Positions 1 through 8,514 are shown, counted from the first letter of the stretch. The stretch: 38,844 nucleotides of DNA from VRUE01 sp035260485 (GCA_035260485.1 DATFVC010000001.1:1-38844); one strand, 5' to 3'. Program-made: numbers and translations. The notes: a model not told the origin generated them from the sequence alone.

Positions 1-476
1 TCGGTCCGCGCTGGCTCTCCCGCAGCAGCGGGTTCCGCGATGCGATGGTGCCGGTCGTCGTCCGCCGCCTGCTCGAGCCGATGGAGCTGGGCGGTTACAA
101 CCTGCCCGCCGGCACGACGGTCGCCCCCTGCGTCTACCTGATCCACCGCAACGAGGAGATCTACCCGAACCCGCGCCACTTCCTGCCGGAGCGCTTCCTC
201 GGGCAGCCGCCCGGCACCTACACCTGGATTCCCTTCGGCGGCGGCACGCGCCGTTGCCTGGCCGCCAGCTACGCCGAACTGGAGATGAAGCGGGTGCTGC
301 GCACGGTGCTGAGCGAGGTCGACCTGCACCCCGCCGACGGCGACTCCGAGCGGGCCCGAAGGAGCGCGATCTCGTTCAGCCCCGACAAACGCGGTCGCGT
401 CATCGCCGAACCCCGCCTGCCCGCCCCCACTTCCCCCGCCGCCGAGCCATGGCAGCCGAGTCCGATCTACTCGTAG
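1..476 (+). CDS. Cytochrome P450, C-terminal part (5' end outside window)
   Basis: The reading frame enters from the left edge (first full codon at base 3), so the N-terminal two thirds, including the I-helix, are missing. The visible 157 residues carry the K-helix-distal PERF segment (PRHFLPERF) and the cysteine heme-ligand loop FGGGTRRCLA, the signature FxxGxRxC of P450s; the residue usually Gly two positions after Cys is Ala here. The enzyme would be a soluble heme monooxygenase using reducing equivalents from ferredoxin; the substrate cannot be told. Its last 28 bp overlap the next gene, an FAD-dependent N-hydroxylase, so the two are probably co-translated and may act on the same metabolite. 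Confidence 0.93.
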   Translation, partial: GPRWLSRSSGFRDAMVPVVVRRLLEPMELGGYNLPAGTTVAPCVYLIHRNEEIYPNPRHFLPERFLGQPPGTYTWIPFGGGTRRCLAASYAELEMKRVLRTVLSEVDLHPADGDSERARRSAISFSPDKRGRVIAEPRLPAPTSPAAEPWQPSPIYS

Positions 477-1777
477 TCGGCGCCGGCGCCAAGGCCGCTG
501 GCATAGCGACCAAGGTCCACGCGTTCAACTCCCTTGGACTCGGGCCGATCTCGGTGACGATCGTCGAGGGGACCGAGGTCGCCGCCTCTTGGAAGGGTCG
601 CAACGGGATGACTTCGGGTGAGGAGCCACTGGCGGTGACGCCGATCAAGGACGTCGGCTTCCCCTACCAGAGCTTCAGGGAGTTCGGCGAGGCGGGCGAG
701 GCGATCGACGACCAGGTCATGCGCTTCTCCTGGCAGCGCTACATGGTGTTCAAGCGGCGCTATGCCCGCTGGATCGACGCCGGTTCGCCGTCCGTGCGCC
801 ACCGCGACTACGGCGAGTACCTGACCTGGGTCCTCTCCCGGGCGACCGAGGGGGTCAGCCACGTCAGCGGCCGGGTGACGCAAGTCTCATTGGAGGAAGG
901 CGAGCGCTGGGCGGTCGAGGTCGAAGAGCCGGATGGGAGCTCGCGCCACGCGGCCCATGCGCTGGCGCTGACCGGCCCCGGCATCCATCGCGAGTTCCCG
1001 CATGAGCCCGGCATCGCCACGCGGGTCTTCCACTGCGACAGCAGGCGCGAGGAGTTCGCCCAGTTGCCAGAGGAGCAAGGCTGCGACGTCGCGATCGTCG
1101 GCGGCGGCGAGAGCGCGCTCAGCTGCGTGATGTTCCTGCGCGGCTTCCGCCCAAGGTCACGGTTCACGATCTACACGCCGATGCTGCCGATGAGCCGCGG
1201 CGAGAGCTTCCTCGAGAACCGCGTCTTCTCCAACCCCGACGAGATCGAATGGACCGCGCTCGACCAGACCACGCGGCGCGACTTCGTCAAGCACTCAGAC
1301 CGCGGCGTCTTCGACCCGCCCAGCCTGGCGGCGATCGCCTACGACGACCGCTGCCGCTTCGTCACCGGCCGCGTGACCGACGTCTCCGCGGCGCGCGACG
1401 GCGCCGGCGTCTGCCTCCAGCACGAGTCACCCGAAGGGGTCGCCAACCCCGAGCACGACTACGTGGTCAACTGCACCGGCTTCGACCTGCTGGCGCAGCT
1501 ACGGTCCCTCTTCCCGGCCGAGACGCGAGCCGAGATCGAGGGCCGGGTGGGCCAGCTTTGGGACACTCCAACGGGAACGGAGGCGCCGATCGGCCGACAC
1601 CTCGAGCTGAGCGGGATGCAGCCGCGCCTGCAGATCCCCGGCCTGGCTGGACTGAGCCAGGGTCCCGGGTTCGCCAACCTCGGCGCACTGGGCCTACTGG
1701 CCAACCGGGTGCTGCAACCGCTGCTCGATGAGAAGGCGTCAAGCCGGCTCACCGATCACGCGTCTGCAAACACTTGA
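449..1777 (+). CDS. MbtG-like FAD/NADPH lysine (amine) N-hydroxylase
   Basis: A 442-residue flavoprotein. It starts with a dinucleotide-binding motif (LLVVGAGAKAAGIATK, residues ~7-22), has the SidA/IucD-type segment TPIKDVGFPYQS, a second nucleotide-binding GGGESALS near the middle for NADPH, and the C-terminal LSQGPGFANLGALGLL. From memory the pattern matches mycobacterial MbtG (mycobactin lysine N6-monooxygenase) more closely than generic flavin monooxygenases. The reaction would be N-hydroxylation of the side-chain amine of lysine or a similar amine. The ATG at 449 is chosen because the glycine-rich motif follows directly; the frame is open further upstream but that part is antiparallel to nothing recognisable and lies inside the P450 gene. 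No NRPS or siderophore gene is visible; any such partner would lie to the left. The stop codon is embedded in the -35 box of the next promoter. Confidence 0.85.
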   Translation: MAAESDLLVVGAGAKAAGIATKVHAFNSLGLGPISVTIVEGTEVAASWKGRNGMTSGEEPLAVTPIKDVGFPYQSFREFGEAGEAIDDQVMRFSWQRYMVFKRRYARWIDAGSPSVRHRDYGEYLTWVLSRATEGVSHVSGRVTQVSLEEGERWAVEVEEPDGSSRHAAHALALTGPGIHREFPHEPGIATRVFHCDSRREEFAQLPEEQGCDVAIVGGGESALSCVMFLRGFRPRSRFTIYTPMLPMSRGESFLENRVFSNPDEIEWTALDQTTRRDFVKHSDRGVFDPPSLAAIAYDDRCRFVTGRVTDVSAARDGAGVCLQHESPEGVANPEHDYVVNCTGFDLLAQLRSLFPAETRAEIEGRVGQLWDTPTGTEAPIGRHLELSGMQPRLQIPGLAGLSQGPGFANLGALGLLANRVLQPLLDEKASSRLTDHASANT

Positions 1778-1802
1778 CATGTTTTGACCGATCGATTAGG
1801 GT
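1774..1802 (+). promoter_or_regulatory. Consensus promoter for a leaderless transcript
   Basis: TTGACA (1774-1779), a 17-bp spacer and TAGGGT (1797-1802). The ATG of the lipoprotein gene begins 6 bases after the -10 box, so transcription would start at or next to the A of the ATG and the mRNA would have no leader or ribosome-binding site. The TGA stop of the upstream hydroxylase gene (1775-1777) lies inside the -35 hexamer. Confidence 0.8.
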
Positions 1803-1808
1803 CGCGAA

Positions 1809-3359
1809 ATGATGGTTGGCATCGGCGGGCGGGGGTACGGCGGGGTATTCGCAGTGGTCATCGCCCTGTTCGTGGCGGGCCTACTTGCAACGGGCTGCGG
1901 CTCCTCCTCCTCATCCGGTGAAGATGTGCAGTTCACGGGTTCGGGCTATCCGAACGGTGACCTGGCGAACACGCGGAGCTCCAAGGGTCCGATCAAACTC
2001 AGCAACGTGGGTGAGCTGACGAGAATATGGAGCGTGCCGATCAAAGGCGAAAGCTCCTTCGGCAGCTACGCTGCATCGCCGATCCTCAGCAACGGCGTCA
2101 TCTACTCACAGGACCTCGGCTCGAACGTACAGGCCATCGATGCCGAAAACGGCAACGTGCTGTGGACGAAATCCTATGAACTGTCCACTCTGGGGCCAAA
2201 TGGCGTCGTCGTCAACGACGGCAGTGTGTTCGGTTCGACCCCGAGCGGAATCTTCGCCCTCGACCAGGCAACGGGCAAACAGCTGTGGTCGACGACGCTC
2301 GTGCGCAACGAAGTCGAAGGGATCAACATCGCCCCCGGGTTTGACAACGGCATCGTCTACGCCTCGACGGTGCCAACCAACGCAGGTTCACTTTACGAAC
2401 CCGGCGGGGTAGGGACCCTTTGGGCGTTGGACGCGAAGACCGGCAAAAAGCTGTGGCATTTCGACACTGTGCCGAAAAACCTGTGGGGTCACCCGGAGAT
2501 CAACTCCGGCGGCGGAGTCTGGTACACGCCGGCCTTCGACGGCAAAGGCTCGATGTACTTCGGTGTGGGCAACCCGGCGCCGTTTCCAGGAGACTCGAAG
2601 CACCCTTGGGGATCGAGCCGGCCGGGCCCGAACCTGTACACCAACTCGATCGTCAAGCTGGACGCAAAGACCGGCAAGTTGCAGTGGTACTTCCAGCTCA
2701 ATCCACATGACCTCTACGACTGGGATCTACAGGGCCCGCCGATCCTGATCGACTCCGGCGGCAGGGAACTGGTGGTGGCAGCGGGTAAGGTGGGCTTCGT
2801 CATCGCTCTCGACGCCAAGAGCGGAAAGCTCGTCTGGAAACGCGCTGTCGGAAAACACAATGGCCATGACAACGACGGGCTGCTTGCGATGCGAGGCGAA
2901 ACTTCGAAGCTGAAGACGCCCTTCGAAATCTACCCGGGCAACCTAGGCGGGGTGATCGCACCGATGTCCACCGACGGGACCCACGTCTTTGCGGCGGTGG
3001 TGAACCACCCTGTGACGCTGACGTCCGGTTCGGAAATCGAAGAAGCCAGCGCGGTGAACTCGGGTGAAATTGTCGCGCTCAACGTGAAGAACGGCTCGAT
3101 CGCATGGAAGCACGAATTCCCCGAAGCGCCCACCTTCGGCGCGACCTCGGTCACCAACGAACTTGTCTTCACGACGACCTACGACGGCTACATCCACGGT
3201 TTCGACACCAGCACTGGACGACCCGAGTGGACAGCCCAATTGCCCGCCGGCACCAATGCCGGCGTCACCGTCCACGGCGACATGGTGATCGCACCGGCGG
3301 GCGTCCCGGCCGCCGAAGGTCAAACGCCCCAGATCCTCGGCTACCGCCTCGGCGGCTAA
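1809..3359 (+). CDS. Secreted lipoprotein with PQQ-dehydrogenase-type beta-propeller
   Basis: A 516-residue protein with a type II signal peptide: hydrophobic stretch at ~13-29 and lipobox LLATGC, so the mature protein would be lipid-anchored on the outer face of the membrane. After a Ser-rich linker come repeated W-motif propeller blades (AIDAENGNVLWTK, ALDQATGKQLW, ALDAKTGKKLWHF, KLDAKTGKLQWYF, ALDAKSGKLVWKR). The segment HDLYDWDLQGPPIL matches the conserved region of PQQ-dependent alcohol/glucose dehydrogenases. I see no cytochrome c CxxCH site, so it is not a quinohemoprotein. It is either a PQQ-dependent dehydrogenase of unknown substrate or a non-catalytic propeller; pyrroloquinoline quinone synthesis genes are absent here. 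Expressed from its own promoter with a leaderless start. Confidence 0.85.
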   Translation: MMVGIGGRGYGGVFAVVIALFVAGLLATGCGSSSSSGEDVQFTGSGYPNGDLANTRSSKGPIKLSNVGELTRIWSVPIKGESSFGSYAASPILSNGVIYSQDLGSNVQAIDAENGNVLWTKSYELSTLGPNGVVVNDGSVFGSTPSGIFALDQATGKQLWSTTLVRNEVEGINIAPGFDNGIVYASTVPTNAGSLYEPGGVGTLWALDAKTGKKLWHFDTVPKNLWGHPEINSGGGVWYTPAFDGKGSMYFGVGNPAPFPGDSKHPWGSSRPGPNLYTNSIVKLDAKTGKLQWYFQLNPHDLYDWDLQGPPILIDSGGRELVVAAGKVGFVIALDAKSGKLVWKRAVGKHNGHDNDGLLAMRGETSKLKTPFEIYPGNLGGVIAPMSTDGTHVFAAVVNHPVTLTSGSEIEEASAVNSGEIVALNVKNGSIAWKHEFPEAPTFGATSVTNELVFTTTYDGYIHGFDTSTGRPEWTAQLPAGTNAGVTVHGDMVIAPAGVPAAEGQTPQILGYRLGG

Positions 3360-3439
3360 CGGCGCTCAGCCGCGCTCGCGCTCAGACTGCAAGCTGCGGA
3401 TCGCGCGATCTAACCGCGGCCGTCGTAGGATCGCCGACA

Positions 3440-3901
3440 ATGTCAACGCTTGAGGAGCACCTACCGCACATCGACGAGCATTCGACCGTTGTTGCTGCGA
3501 ACTCCGGCGACGTCTGGGAGGCACTGCTCCGAGTCGTCGAGGGTTCTTTTGGCTCGGCGGCAACGGGGCGGGTCGCCCGCCTGCTCGGCTGCGCCGAGGT
3601 AGATGCCTCGGGGCCCCGCCCGCTCGCAGCCGGCTCTGCCTTGCCGGGTTTCCACGTCGAGCACGCCGATCGCCCGCGGAAGCTCGCCCTCGCCGGCAGT
3701 CATCGCTTCTCCGATTACGCCCTGATCTTCCGCCTCGAGGGGCTCGATGCCAGCCGCACCTGCCTTCACGCCGACACCAGAGCCGTTTTTCCTGGTGCGA
3801 AGGGCGCGGTCTACCGCACGCTGGTGATCCGCACTCGCGGCCACGTCCTCGTCACCCGCCGCCTGCTCAAGGCAGTCAAGCAACGCGCCGAGCGTGCCTG
3901 A
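3440..3901 (+). CDS. Small START/SRPBCC-like protein (DUF-type)
   Basis: A 153-residue soluble protein. The beginning (VVAANSGDVWEALLRVVE) and the pattern of alternating strands ending in a long C-terminal helix (TRRLLKAVKQRAERA) fit the SRPBCC/polyketide-cyclase fold, a hydrophobic-pocket ligand binder; the family assignment is by fold pattern only and no ligand can be inferred. The reading frame is open much further upstream, but the ATG at 3440 is preceded by TAGGAT (3426-3431) eight bases away, consistent with a leaderless start, and the upstream part lies antisense to nothing conserved and inside the lipoprotein gene. It stands alone between two independently transcribed genes. Confidence 0.7.
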   Translation: MSTLEEHLPHIDEHSTVVAANSGDVWEALLRVVEGSFGSAATGRVARLLGCAEVDASGPRPLAAGSALPGFHVEHADRPRKLALAGSHRFSDYALIFRLEGLDASRTCLHADTRAVFPGAKGAVYRTLVIRTRGHVLVTRRLLKAVKQRAERA

Positions 3902-3931
3902 GCGAAGGGGCGACTCAACTAGTATTTGGGC

Positions 3932-4336
3932 ATGCCACTCTTTGGTCAGCAGCATGTCGAGCGCTACCGCGCCACCGACGGCGAGGAGGGCCACGACTGG
4001 CAGGGAACTCAGACGTTGCTGTTGACGACGACAGGGCGTAAGTCGGGTGAACCGCACACCACTCCACTGATCTATGCCCAGCACGGCAACGCCTACACGA
4101 TCGTGGCGTCCAAGGGTGGCTCCGATGCGCCGCCCGCCTGGTATCTGAACCTCTCCGAGAACCCCGAGGTCGAGGTGCAGGTGAAGGGCGACCGGTTCAA
4201 GGCACGCGCCCGTACCGCCACCGCTGAGGAGAAGCCGGAGCTGTGGCAGACGATGGTCGGCGAGTGGCCCGACTATGACGCCTACCAGCAGAAGACGGCA
4301 CGCGAGATCCCGGTCGTGGTGCTGGAACGCGTTTGA
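3932..4336 (+). CDS. F420-dependent nitroreductase-like protein (Ddn family)
   Basis: A 134-residue protein of the deazaflavin-dependent nitroreductase family (split beta-barrel). The family hallmarks are visible: LLLTTTGRKSGEPHTTPLIY, then IVASKGGSDAPPAWYLNLSENPEVEVQV, which bind the F420 phosphate tail and shape the active site. Such proteins use reduced cofactor F420 to reduce quinones or nitro compounds, or in some relatives bind other flavins. TAGTAT at 3920-3925 sits 6 bases before the ATG, again a leaderless arrangement; a TTG at 3926 would be an alternative start but falls between -10 box and ATG. The stop lies 15 bp before the first tRNA-Glu fragment. Confidence 0.9.
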   Translation: MPLFGQQHVERYRATDGEEGHDWQGTQTLLLTTTGRKSGEPHTTPLIYAQHGNAYTIVASKGGSDAPPAWYLNLSENPEVEVQVKGDRFKARARTATAEEKPELWQTMVGEWPDYDAYQQKTAREIPVVVLERV

Positions 4337-4351
4337 GAGTCGGTGGTGTAG

Positions 4352-4393
4352 TGCCGCTACGGGGATTCGAACCCCGGTTTCCGGACTGAGAAT
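4352..4393 (-). other. tRNA-Glu 3'-half fragment (site a, candidate att site)
   Basis: 42 bases that match the 3' half of the intact tRNA-Glu at 13345-13417 (acceptor 3' strand, T-arm, variable loop, 3' side of the anticodon arm and part of the anticodon loop) with one mismatch near the 3' end (4353). The similarity stops abruptly in the anticodon loop. This is the usual footprint of integration at the 3' end of a tRNA gene: a displaced copy left at the distal end of an integrated element. Confidence 0.8.
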
Positions 4394-4985
4394 TGACAGT
4401 TGCCGGACTAGGACATCGGATACCGATCTTCCGGATCGCGGGCCGAAGCTCATCCGCCGAGACATCGGAGTGCCCCGAGGACTTGCCGACCCGGAACTCG
4501 GGCGCGAAGCCGAAGGCGGCGTTCTTCACCGTCGTCTGGGTGTCGCTGCCTTCCGGTCCCGGCGGCGGCGGGCCGCCGTCGATTCCGCCGGGCCCGAGCC
4601 GCGAGGGCCGAAGCCCGCTCATGCGACTTTAGATCCGGAGGACGGGTGGGTCAAGGGCACTCGCCGTTCAGCCCGATGGCGAACCGGATAGGACGCCGAC
4701 CTCTGCAGCATCGCCACGCCAGCGCACCGCGAGGGGCTCGGTCAGGCGTGCCCACGGCTGGGTGTGGTGTTAGCCGACCCCTCGGCCACAAGAGCCCGAC
4801 CCCTCCTGGGGAGGGGCCGGGGAGGGGCGTGTCGCTGACCGGACTTACCGGCGCCATTGCCTCCTTCCGTGGGCGGTGATGGATTGGCTCCGGCGAGCGG
4901 TGCTGCGGTGACCCGCTAGCGCCATGGTCGACAGGGCCACCCGGCCTAACACTGATAAATCCTCGTGACAACCAGGTCGCACTCG
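4394..4985. other. Gene-free stretch next to tRNA-Glu fragment
   Basis: About 590 bp without a gene I can defend. The reading frames present lack family motifs, have no good start signal and change from frame to frame. The DNA is GC-rich and contains C/G-runs (4792-4830). It directly follows tRNA-Glu fragment a and may be the worn end of an inserted element. Confidence 0.5.
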
Positions 4986-5282
4986 TCAGAAGTCTTGACC
5001 CCGCACTCGCTGGGCAAGCACCTCGAACTGACGCCAATTCGTCACTTCGGGCATTCCCGCTGCCAGCGCTTGTGGCCGCACCTCGGCCGAGACCTTCTCC
5101 ATTCCCGCCTCGTTCTCCCAGTGGTTGACGATCATCAAGCCATCGTCGGTCTTGACGACGGTGTTGGAGATGCCCCCATTCTGGGCCGCGAGCGGCTGGA
5201 CGATCGGCACAATCTTTTCCTCCTGAAGGGCAAAGAGCTCGTCGGGGTCGCCATGAAGCTCGAACATCGTAAGTATGGACAT
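4986..5282 (-). CDS. Small ABM/Dabb-like dimeric alpha-beta barrel protein
   Basis: A 98-residue protein with the beta-alpha-beta layout of antibiotic-biosynthesis-monooxygenase-like proteins: strand MSILTMFELHG, helix DPDELFALQEEKIVPIV, strands around GGISNTVVKTDDGLMIVNHWENEAG, then a helix and a last strand. Members are small dimeric enzymes or quinone/heme binders; no specific function can be assigned. The minus-strand ATG at 5282 is preceded by GGAGG four bases away, a good ribosome-binding site that supports this start. It is followed (downstream on its strand) by the gene-free stretch. Confidence 0.7.
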   Translation of the reverse strand: MSILTMFELHGDPDELFALQEEKIVPIVQPLAAQNGGISNTVVKTDDGLMIVNHWENEAGMEKVSAEVRPQALAAGMPEVTNWRQFEVLAQRVRGQDF

Positions 5283-5445
5283 CGGGCCTCCAATCGCATG
5301 GGGTTCGGTCGTTCGACGCTAGCCGATCCTTGCGCGCCGCCGCAAGGGACTATGGATACGAGCTTGGGATCGCTTCTCAACAGCGGAGACTTCGGAGCAG
5401 CCTGACATAGGCAGCCCGATCGTCCCGTCGGCGGCTGATGCCGAC

Positions 5446-6312
5446 TCACGGTCCGCCGAGGTCTTTGTTCTCCGGGACGAACTTGCTCGCGGTGAACGTC
5501 GCGCCCTGCGGATCGGCGATCACGGTCATCCTGACCCAGGGGGCGTCGAACGGCGGCACGACCACCTGGCCGCCCAGCTCCGCGGCCTTCGTGGCGGTCG
5601 CGTCGGCATCGTCGACCGCGAACGTCACGCTCCAGTGCGCCGGGACATCGGGTTGGTCCTCGGCGATCGGATTGAGCGTCGCGACCACGTCCTCGAAGCC
5701 CTCCGGAGCGCCACTCTCCGCCATCCGCTCGCGGAGGCCGGGATCGCTCTGTTCCAGGATGTCCGCGTAGCCCGGCAGCCGCCACATCTCGGCGCCCCCT
5801 CCGAGACCGAGCGTCCCCCATCCGAACACCGAGCCGTAGAAGGACTTGGCGCCCTCGGGGTCGCGGGTGTTCAGGCCGTTGAAGTTCAACGAACCGGGTT
5901 CGTTGACGACCTGCGCGCCCTTGTGCTCTTTCGCCTGCCAGACGCAGAACGCCGCCCCCTCGGGGTCCACGAGCACGGCCATCCTGCCCGCGTCCATGAC
6001 GTCGAAGGGTTCGGTCATCACGCGCCCGCCGGCATCGGCGACCTTCGCGGCGGCCTCGTCGGCGCTCTCGACCCAGATATAGGTGTTCCACACCGCGATC
6101 GACGGCCGGCCCTCGGGCACCGAGCCGACCGCGGCTACGTCGCCGCCGCGCAGGCGGGCGATGAAGTAGTGGCCGGGCGCCTCCGGCGGCATCGTGTCCT
6201 CCAAGTCCCAGCCGAAGAGGCCTCCGTAGAAGGCGACGGCGGCCTCCGGATCGGGCTGGCTGGTGTCGACCCAGCATGGAACGCCTGGCGGGTATCCGTT
6301 TCGCTCGGGCAT
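5446..6312 (-). CDS. VOC-family protein with two glyoxalase-like domains
   Basis: 288 residues forming two tandem VOC (vicinal oxygen chelate) modules, residues ~8-125 and ~140-285. Each begins with the typical pattern PCWVDTSQPDPEAAVAFYGGLFGW and (second copy) FNGLNTRDPEGAKSFYGSVFGW (shown here in outline) and ends with a strand such as VDPEGAAFCVW or ADPQGATFTASKF. Proteins of this two-domain type are widespread in actinobacteria (CFP32-like) and are usually annotated as hydroxylase or glyoxalase-like without known substrate. GGAAGGAG lies six bases before the ATG. The upstream DNA (about 6328-6350) has repeated GACGT half-sites that could bind a regulator. Confidence 0.88.
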   Translation of the reverse strand: MPERNGYPPGVPCWVDTSQPDPEAAVAFYGGLFGWDLEDTMPPEAPGHYFIARLRGGDVAAVGSVPEGRPSIAVWNTYIWVESADEAAAKVADAGGRVMTEPFDVMDAGRMAVLVDPEGAAFCVWQAKEHKGAQVVNEPGSLNFNGLNTRDPEGAKSFYGSVFGWGTLGLGGGAEMWRLPGYADILEQSDPGLRERMAESGAPEGFEDVVATLNPIAEDQPDVPAHWSVTFAVDDADATATKAAELGGQVVVPPFDAPWVRMTVIADPQGATFTASKFVPENKDLGGP

Positions 6313-6414
6313 CGATGCTCCTTCCGGCTCGTTGACGTTTGACGTCGTGACGCACCTTACGGAAAGGGCCCAGGGCAGGATTCCGTCCTTGAGCCCGCGC
6401 TGAACCGAGGAGCC

Positions 6415-6575
6415 TCAGCGGCTGGCAACCGGGGGCGGCACGATCGTGCCCCGCTCTTCGTCGGGCCGGTCGAAGACGATGTCGGCGAGGGAGATGACCC
6501 CAACCACCTCGTCCGCGTGGCGACGGGCAGATGCTGGACCTCGTGCTCTCTCATCCGCTCCGCCACCGCTGTCTT
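6415..6575 (-). pseudogene. CBS-domain gene remnant with frameshift
   Basis: On the minus strand one frame gives KTAVAERMREHEVQHLPVA and the next frame gives ADEVVGVISLADIVF followed by DRPDEERGTIVPPPVASR and a stop at 6415-6417. Joined together these make the second half of a CBS domain (pattern M-R-x-H-x-V-x-x-LPV ... G-V-I-S-L-A-D-I), so a single indel near 6525 breaks the frame. The first CBS repeat and the true start are missing. CBS pairs sense adenine nucleotides; here nothing functional can remain. Confidence 0.7.
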
Positions 6576-6676
6576 GCCTTGCTGTTTCGCTACCCCCTTT
6601 TCAGCAGGGTGCAACGAACCGGACTCTTTTGCCGCCGCCCATCGGGGCGACGAATCGCCCTACCTACACTGGAGTC

Positions 6677-7381
6677 ATGCCCGTTCCGCGCACCGCCGAC
6701 CCCTGGCGAGACACCGACGTCATTGACACCCGGGCGCCCCGCTTCAACCAGGCGGTGGTTGGGATCGTGGCGCTGGCGGGTGCGCTCCTCGGCTGGCCGC
6801 TGCTCTGGGCGTTGATGGGCGCCCAGCTGCTGATCGGCCTGACCCTGGGACGGCGCTTCTGCCTCACCTGCCTCGCCTACTTCGAGCTGATCCAGCCTCG
6901 CTTCGGCGAGGGAGAGCTGGAGGACTCGCGTCCGCCGCGCCTCGCCAACATGATCGGCTTCGTCTTCCTCGGCGCCGCGGCACTCACCTGGTGGCTGGGC
7001 TCGCCCGCCACCGGCACGGCGCTCGCGGCGGTCGTCGCGTCGCTGGCCTTGCTGGCCGCGGCGAGCGGCTTCTGCGCGGGCTGTGAGATCTACCGACTGA
7101 GTGCCCGCTTGCGAGGCATCTCGCCAACGCGCCACAGCCATATCCAGCCTTCGGATTTCGGCCTTACCGCCGGGCACGGCCGCGCCTTCGTCGAGTTCAC
7201 CCACCCGCTGTGCGGCGAGTGTCGCGCATGGGAGCGGCGCCTCGCCAGCGAGCCCGACCCGCTGGTCAAGGTCGACGTGCGCGAGCGCCCGGAGCTGGCT
7301 CGCAAGTACGGGATCGCCGTCGTGCCCGCCGTCTTCGCCGTGGCAGCGGACGGCACTGTGCTCGAGCGCCTCGCGCCTTAA
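6677..7381 (+). CDS. DUF4395 membrane protein fused to thioredoxin-like domain
   Basis: 234 residues. Residues ~1-145 are a DUF4395 module: four hydrophobic helices with two conserved dicysteine sites, FCLTCLAYFE after helix 2 and GFCAGCEIY after helix 4. Residues ~160-234 look like a thioredoxin fold with the redox motif HPLCGEC, followed by KVDVRERPELARKYGIAVVPAVF, which includes the cis-proline strand (VVPA). This suggests a membrane-bound thiol-disulfide relay whose soluble domain faces either side. TACACT at 6665-6670, six bases before the ATG, gives a leaderless start; upstream codons in this frame belong to the decayed CBS region. It precedes a HesB-like gene, a pairing compatible with redox or Fe-S handling. 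Confidence 0.85.
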   Translation: MPVPRTADPWRDTDVIDTRAPRFNQAVVGIVALAGALLGWPLLWALMGAQLLIGLTLGRRFCLTCLAYFELIQPRFGEGELEDSRPPRLANMIGFVFLGAAALTWWLGSPATGTALAAVVASLALLAAASGFCAGCEIYRLSARLRGISPTRHSHIQPSDFGLTAGHGRAFVEFTHPLCGECRAWERRLASEPDPLVKVDVRERPELARKYGIAVVPAVFAVAADGTVLERLAP

Positions 7382-7442
7382 TGGGGCTGTTTCGCCGGGC
7401 GCTCGCCGGGTAGCGACAAGGCTTGCCACTAAAGGAGGAGCC

Positions 7443-7766
7443 ATGCTCACAATCACGCCGAAGGCTTCGGAGGCAATCCGCGGAGTGCTCGCCGCCGAGA
7501 ACGCCACCGACGGCTCGGTCCTGCGCATCAGCCCCGAGCCGGGCGTCGGCTTCGTCGTCGCGGTCACCGATTCCCCGGAGCCCGAGGATCAGATCGTCGA
7601 GGGCGAGGAGGTCGAGGTCTGCGTGGAGCCCGCCGCCGCGCAAATGCTCGACGACAAGGAGCTCGACGCCACGATCGTCGGAGGACAGGTCAACTTCAGC
7701 GTCGGCGATCGTGAACTGAGCGCGCTCAGCCGCCAAGCAGAGGGGGGAGATCAGCGATCGAGTTGA
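7443..7766 (+). CDS. HesB/IscA-like protein lacking the cluster cysteines
   Basis: 107 residues. The opening MLTITPKASEAIRGVLA and the central VEVCVEPAAAQMLDDKELDATIV follow the HesB/IscA fold, but only one cysteine is present instead of the three that carry the Fe-S cluster in true A-type carriers. Such actinobacterial proteins are often annotated as adhesin or Fe-S assembly-like; a cluster-carrier role is doubtful. The ATG at 7443 follows a strong AAAGGAGGAG ribosome-binding site, so the longer upstream open frame is not used. The last 41 bp overlap the 3' end of the convergent HAD gene. Confidence 0.8.
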   Translation: MLTITPKASEAIRGVLAAENATDGSVLRISPEPGVGFVVAVTDSPEPEDQIVEGEEVEVCVEPAAAQMLDDKELDATIVGGQVNFSVGDRELSALSRQAEGGDQRSS

Positions 7767-8514
7767 CCGTCGCGCTGGGGACAATGCTCGAGGAGGCGAC
7801 AGCGTCCTCGCGGTATTTGCCGGTCCTGACGAGAATCGAGGCGATCCCGGCAGCGAGGCTGCCGCCGATGTCGCCCTCGATGTCGTCGCCGACCATGACG
7901 GTGTCGGCTGGCCCAGCGCCGAGGCTCTCCAAGGCCGCAGCAAAGAACTCGCGCGAGGGCTTGCCGACGACGATCGGCTCGACGCCGCTCGCGTACTCGA
8001 GCGCTGCCGCGTAGGCGCCGACGTCGAGCGCGAGGCCGTCGGCGCGGCGCCAGTAGCGGTTGTGCTGGAGCGCGATCAGCTCGGCGCCATCCATCAGTCG
8101 TCGGAAGGCGGCATTCAGAGTCGCCGCCGTGAACCCCGAACCGAGATCACCCAGAACCACTGCGTCGGCGGGCTCCTCATCCGTGGCCACCTCCAGCTCG
8201 TCCAGGTCCTCGTGCAGCGAGTCGCCGACCACCAGGTTGACTCGCCGGTAGCCGCTGCTGCGGCAGTAGGCGACTGCCAGCGCGGCCGGCGTCAGCACCT
8301 CCTCTTCGGCAACGTCGAATCCCAGCGCGCGCAAGTGATCGGTGATCGCGCGCCGCGGCTTCGACGTCGTGTTGGTGAGGAGTCGCACCCCGTTTGCAAG
8401 CTCACGCAGCCGCTCCAGCGCCTCGATCGCTCCGGGCAGCGGCTCGTCGCCGACGTACAGCACCCCGTCGATGTCCAGCAGCAGCGCCGCGGGCGGGATC
8501 GGCAGCTCGGGCAT
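7726..8514 (-). CDS. HAD-IIA family sugar/nucleotide phosphatase (NagD-like)
   Basis: 262 residues with all HAD motifs: I = LLLDIDGVLYVG (nucleophile Asp and general acid Asp), II = LLTNTTSKPR, III = GKPSREFF, IV = MVGDDIEGDIGGSLAAG. The cap sits between motifs II and III as in class IIA (NagD, phosphoglycolate/4-nitrophenyl phosphatases). It would dephosphorylate small metabolites in the cytosol; the exact substrate is not visible. ATG at 8514 is chosen because TACAGT (8521-8526 on the minus strand) lies six bases upstream, a leaderless signal, and the frame upstream of it has no family similarity. Confidence 0.9.
   Translation of the reverse strand: MPELPIPPAALLLDIDGVLYVGDEPLPGAIEALERLRELANGVRLLTNTTSKPRRAITDHLRALGFDVAEEEVLTPAALAVAYCRSSGYRRVNLVVGDSLHEDLDELEVATDEEPADAVVLGDLGSGFTAATLNAAFRRLMDGAELIALQHNRYWRRADGLALDVGAYAAALEYASGVEPIVVGKPSREFFAAALESLGAGPADTVMVGDDIEGDIGGSLAAGIASILVRTGKYREDAVASSSIVPSATVNSIADLPPLLGG

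Noticed and set aside
3461..4465. 334-codon open frame on the minus strand
   Set aside because: It is antisense to the SRPBCC-like and nitroreductase-like genes and shows no family motif; long antisense frames are common at this GC content.
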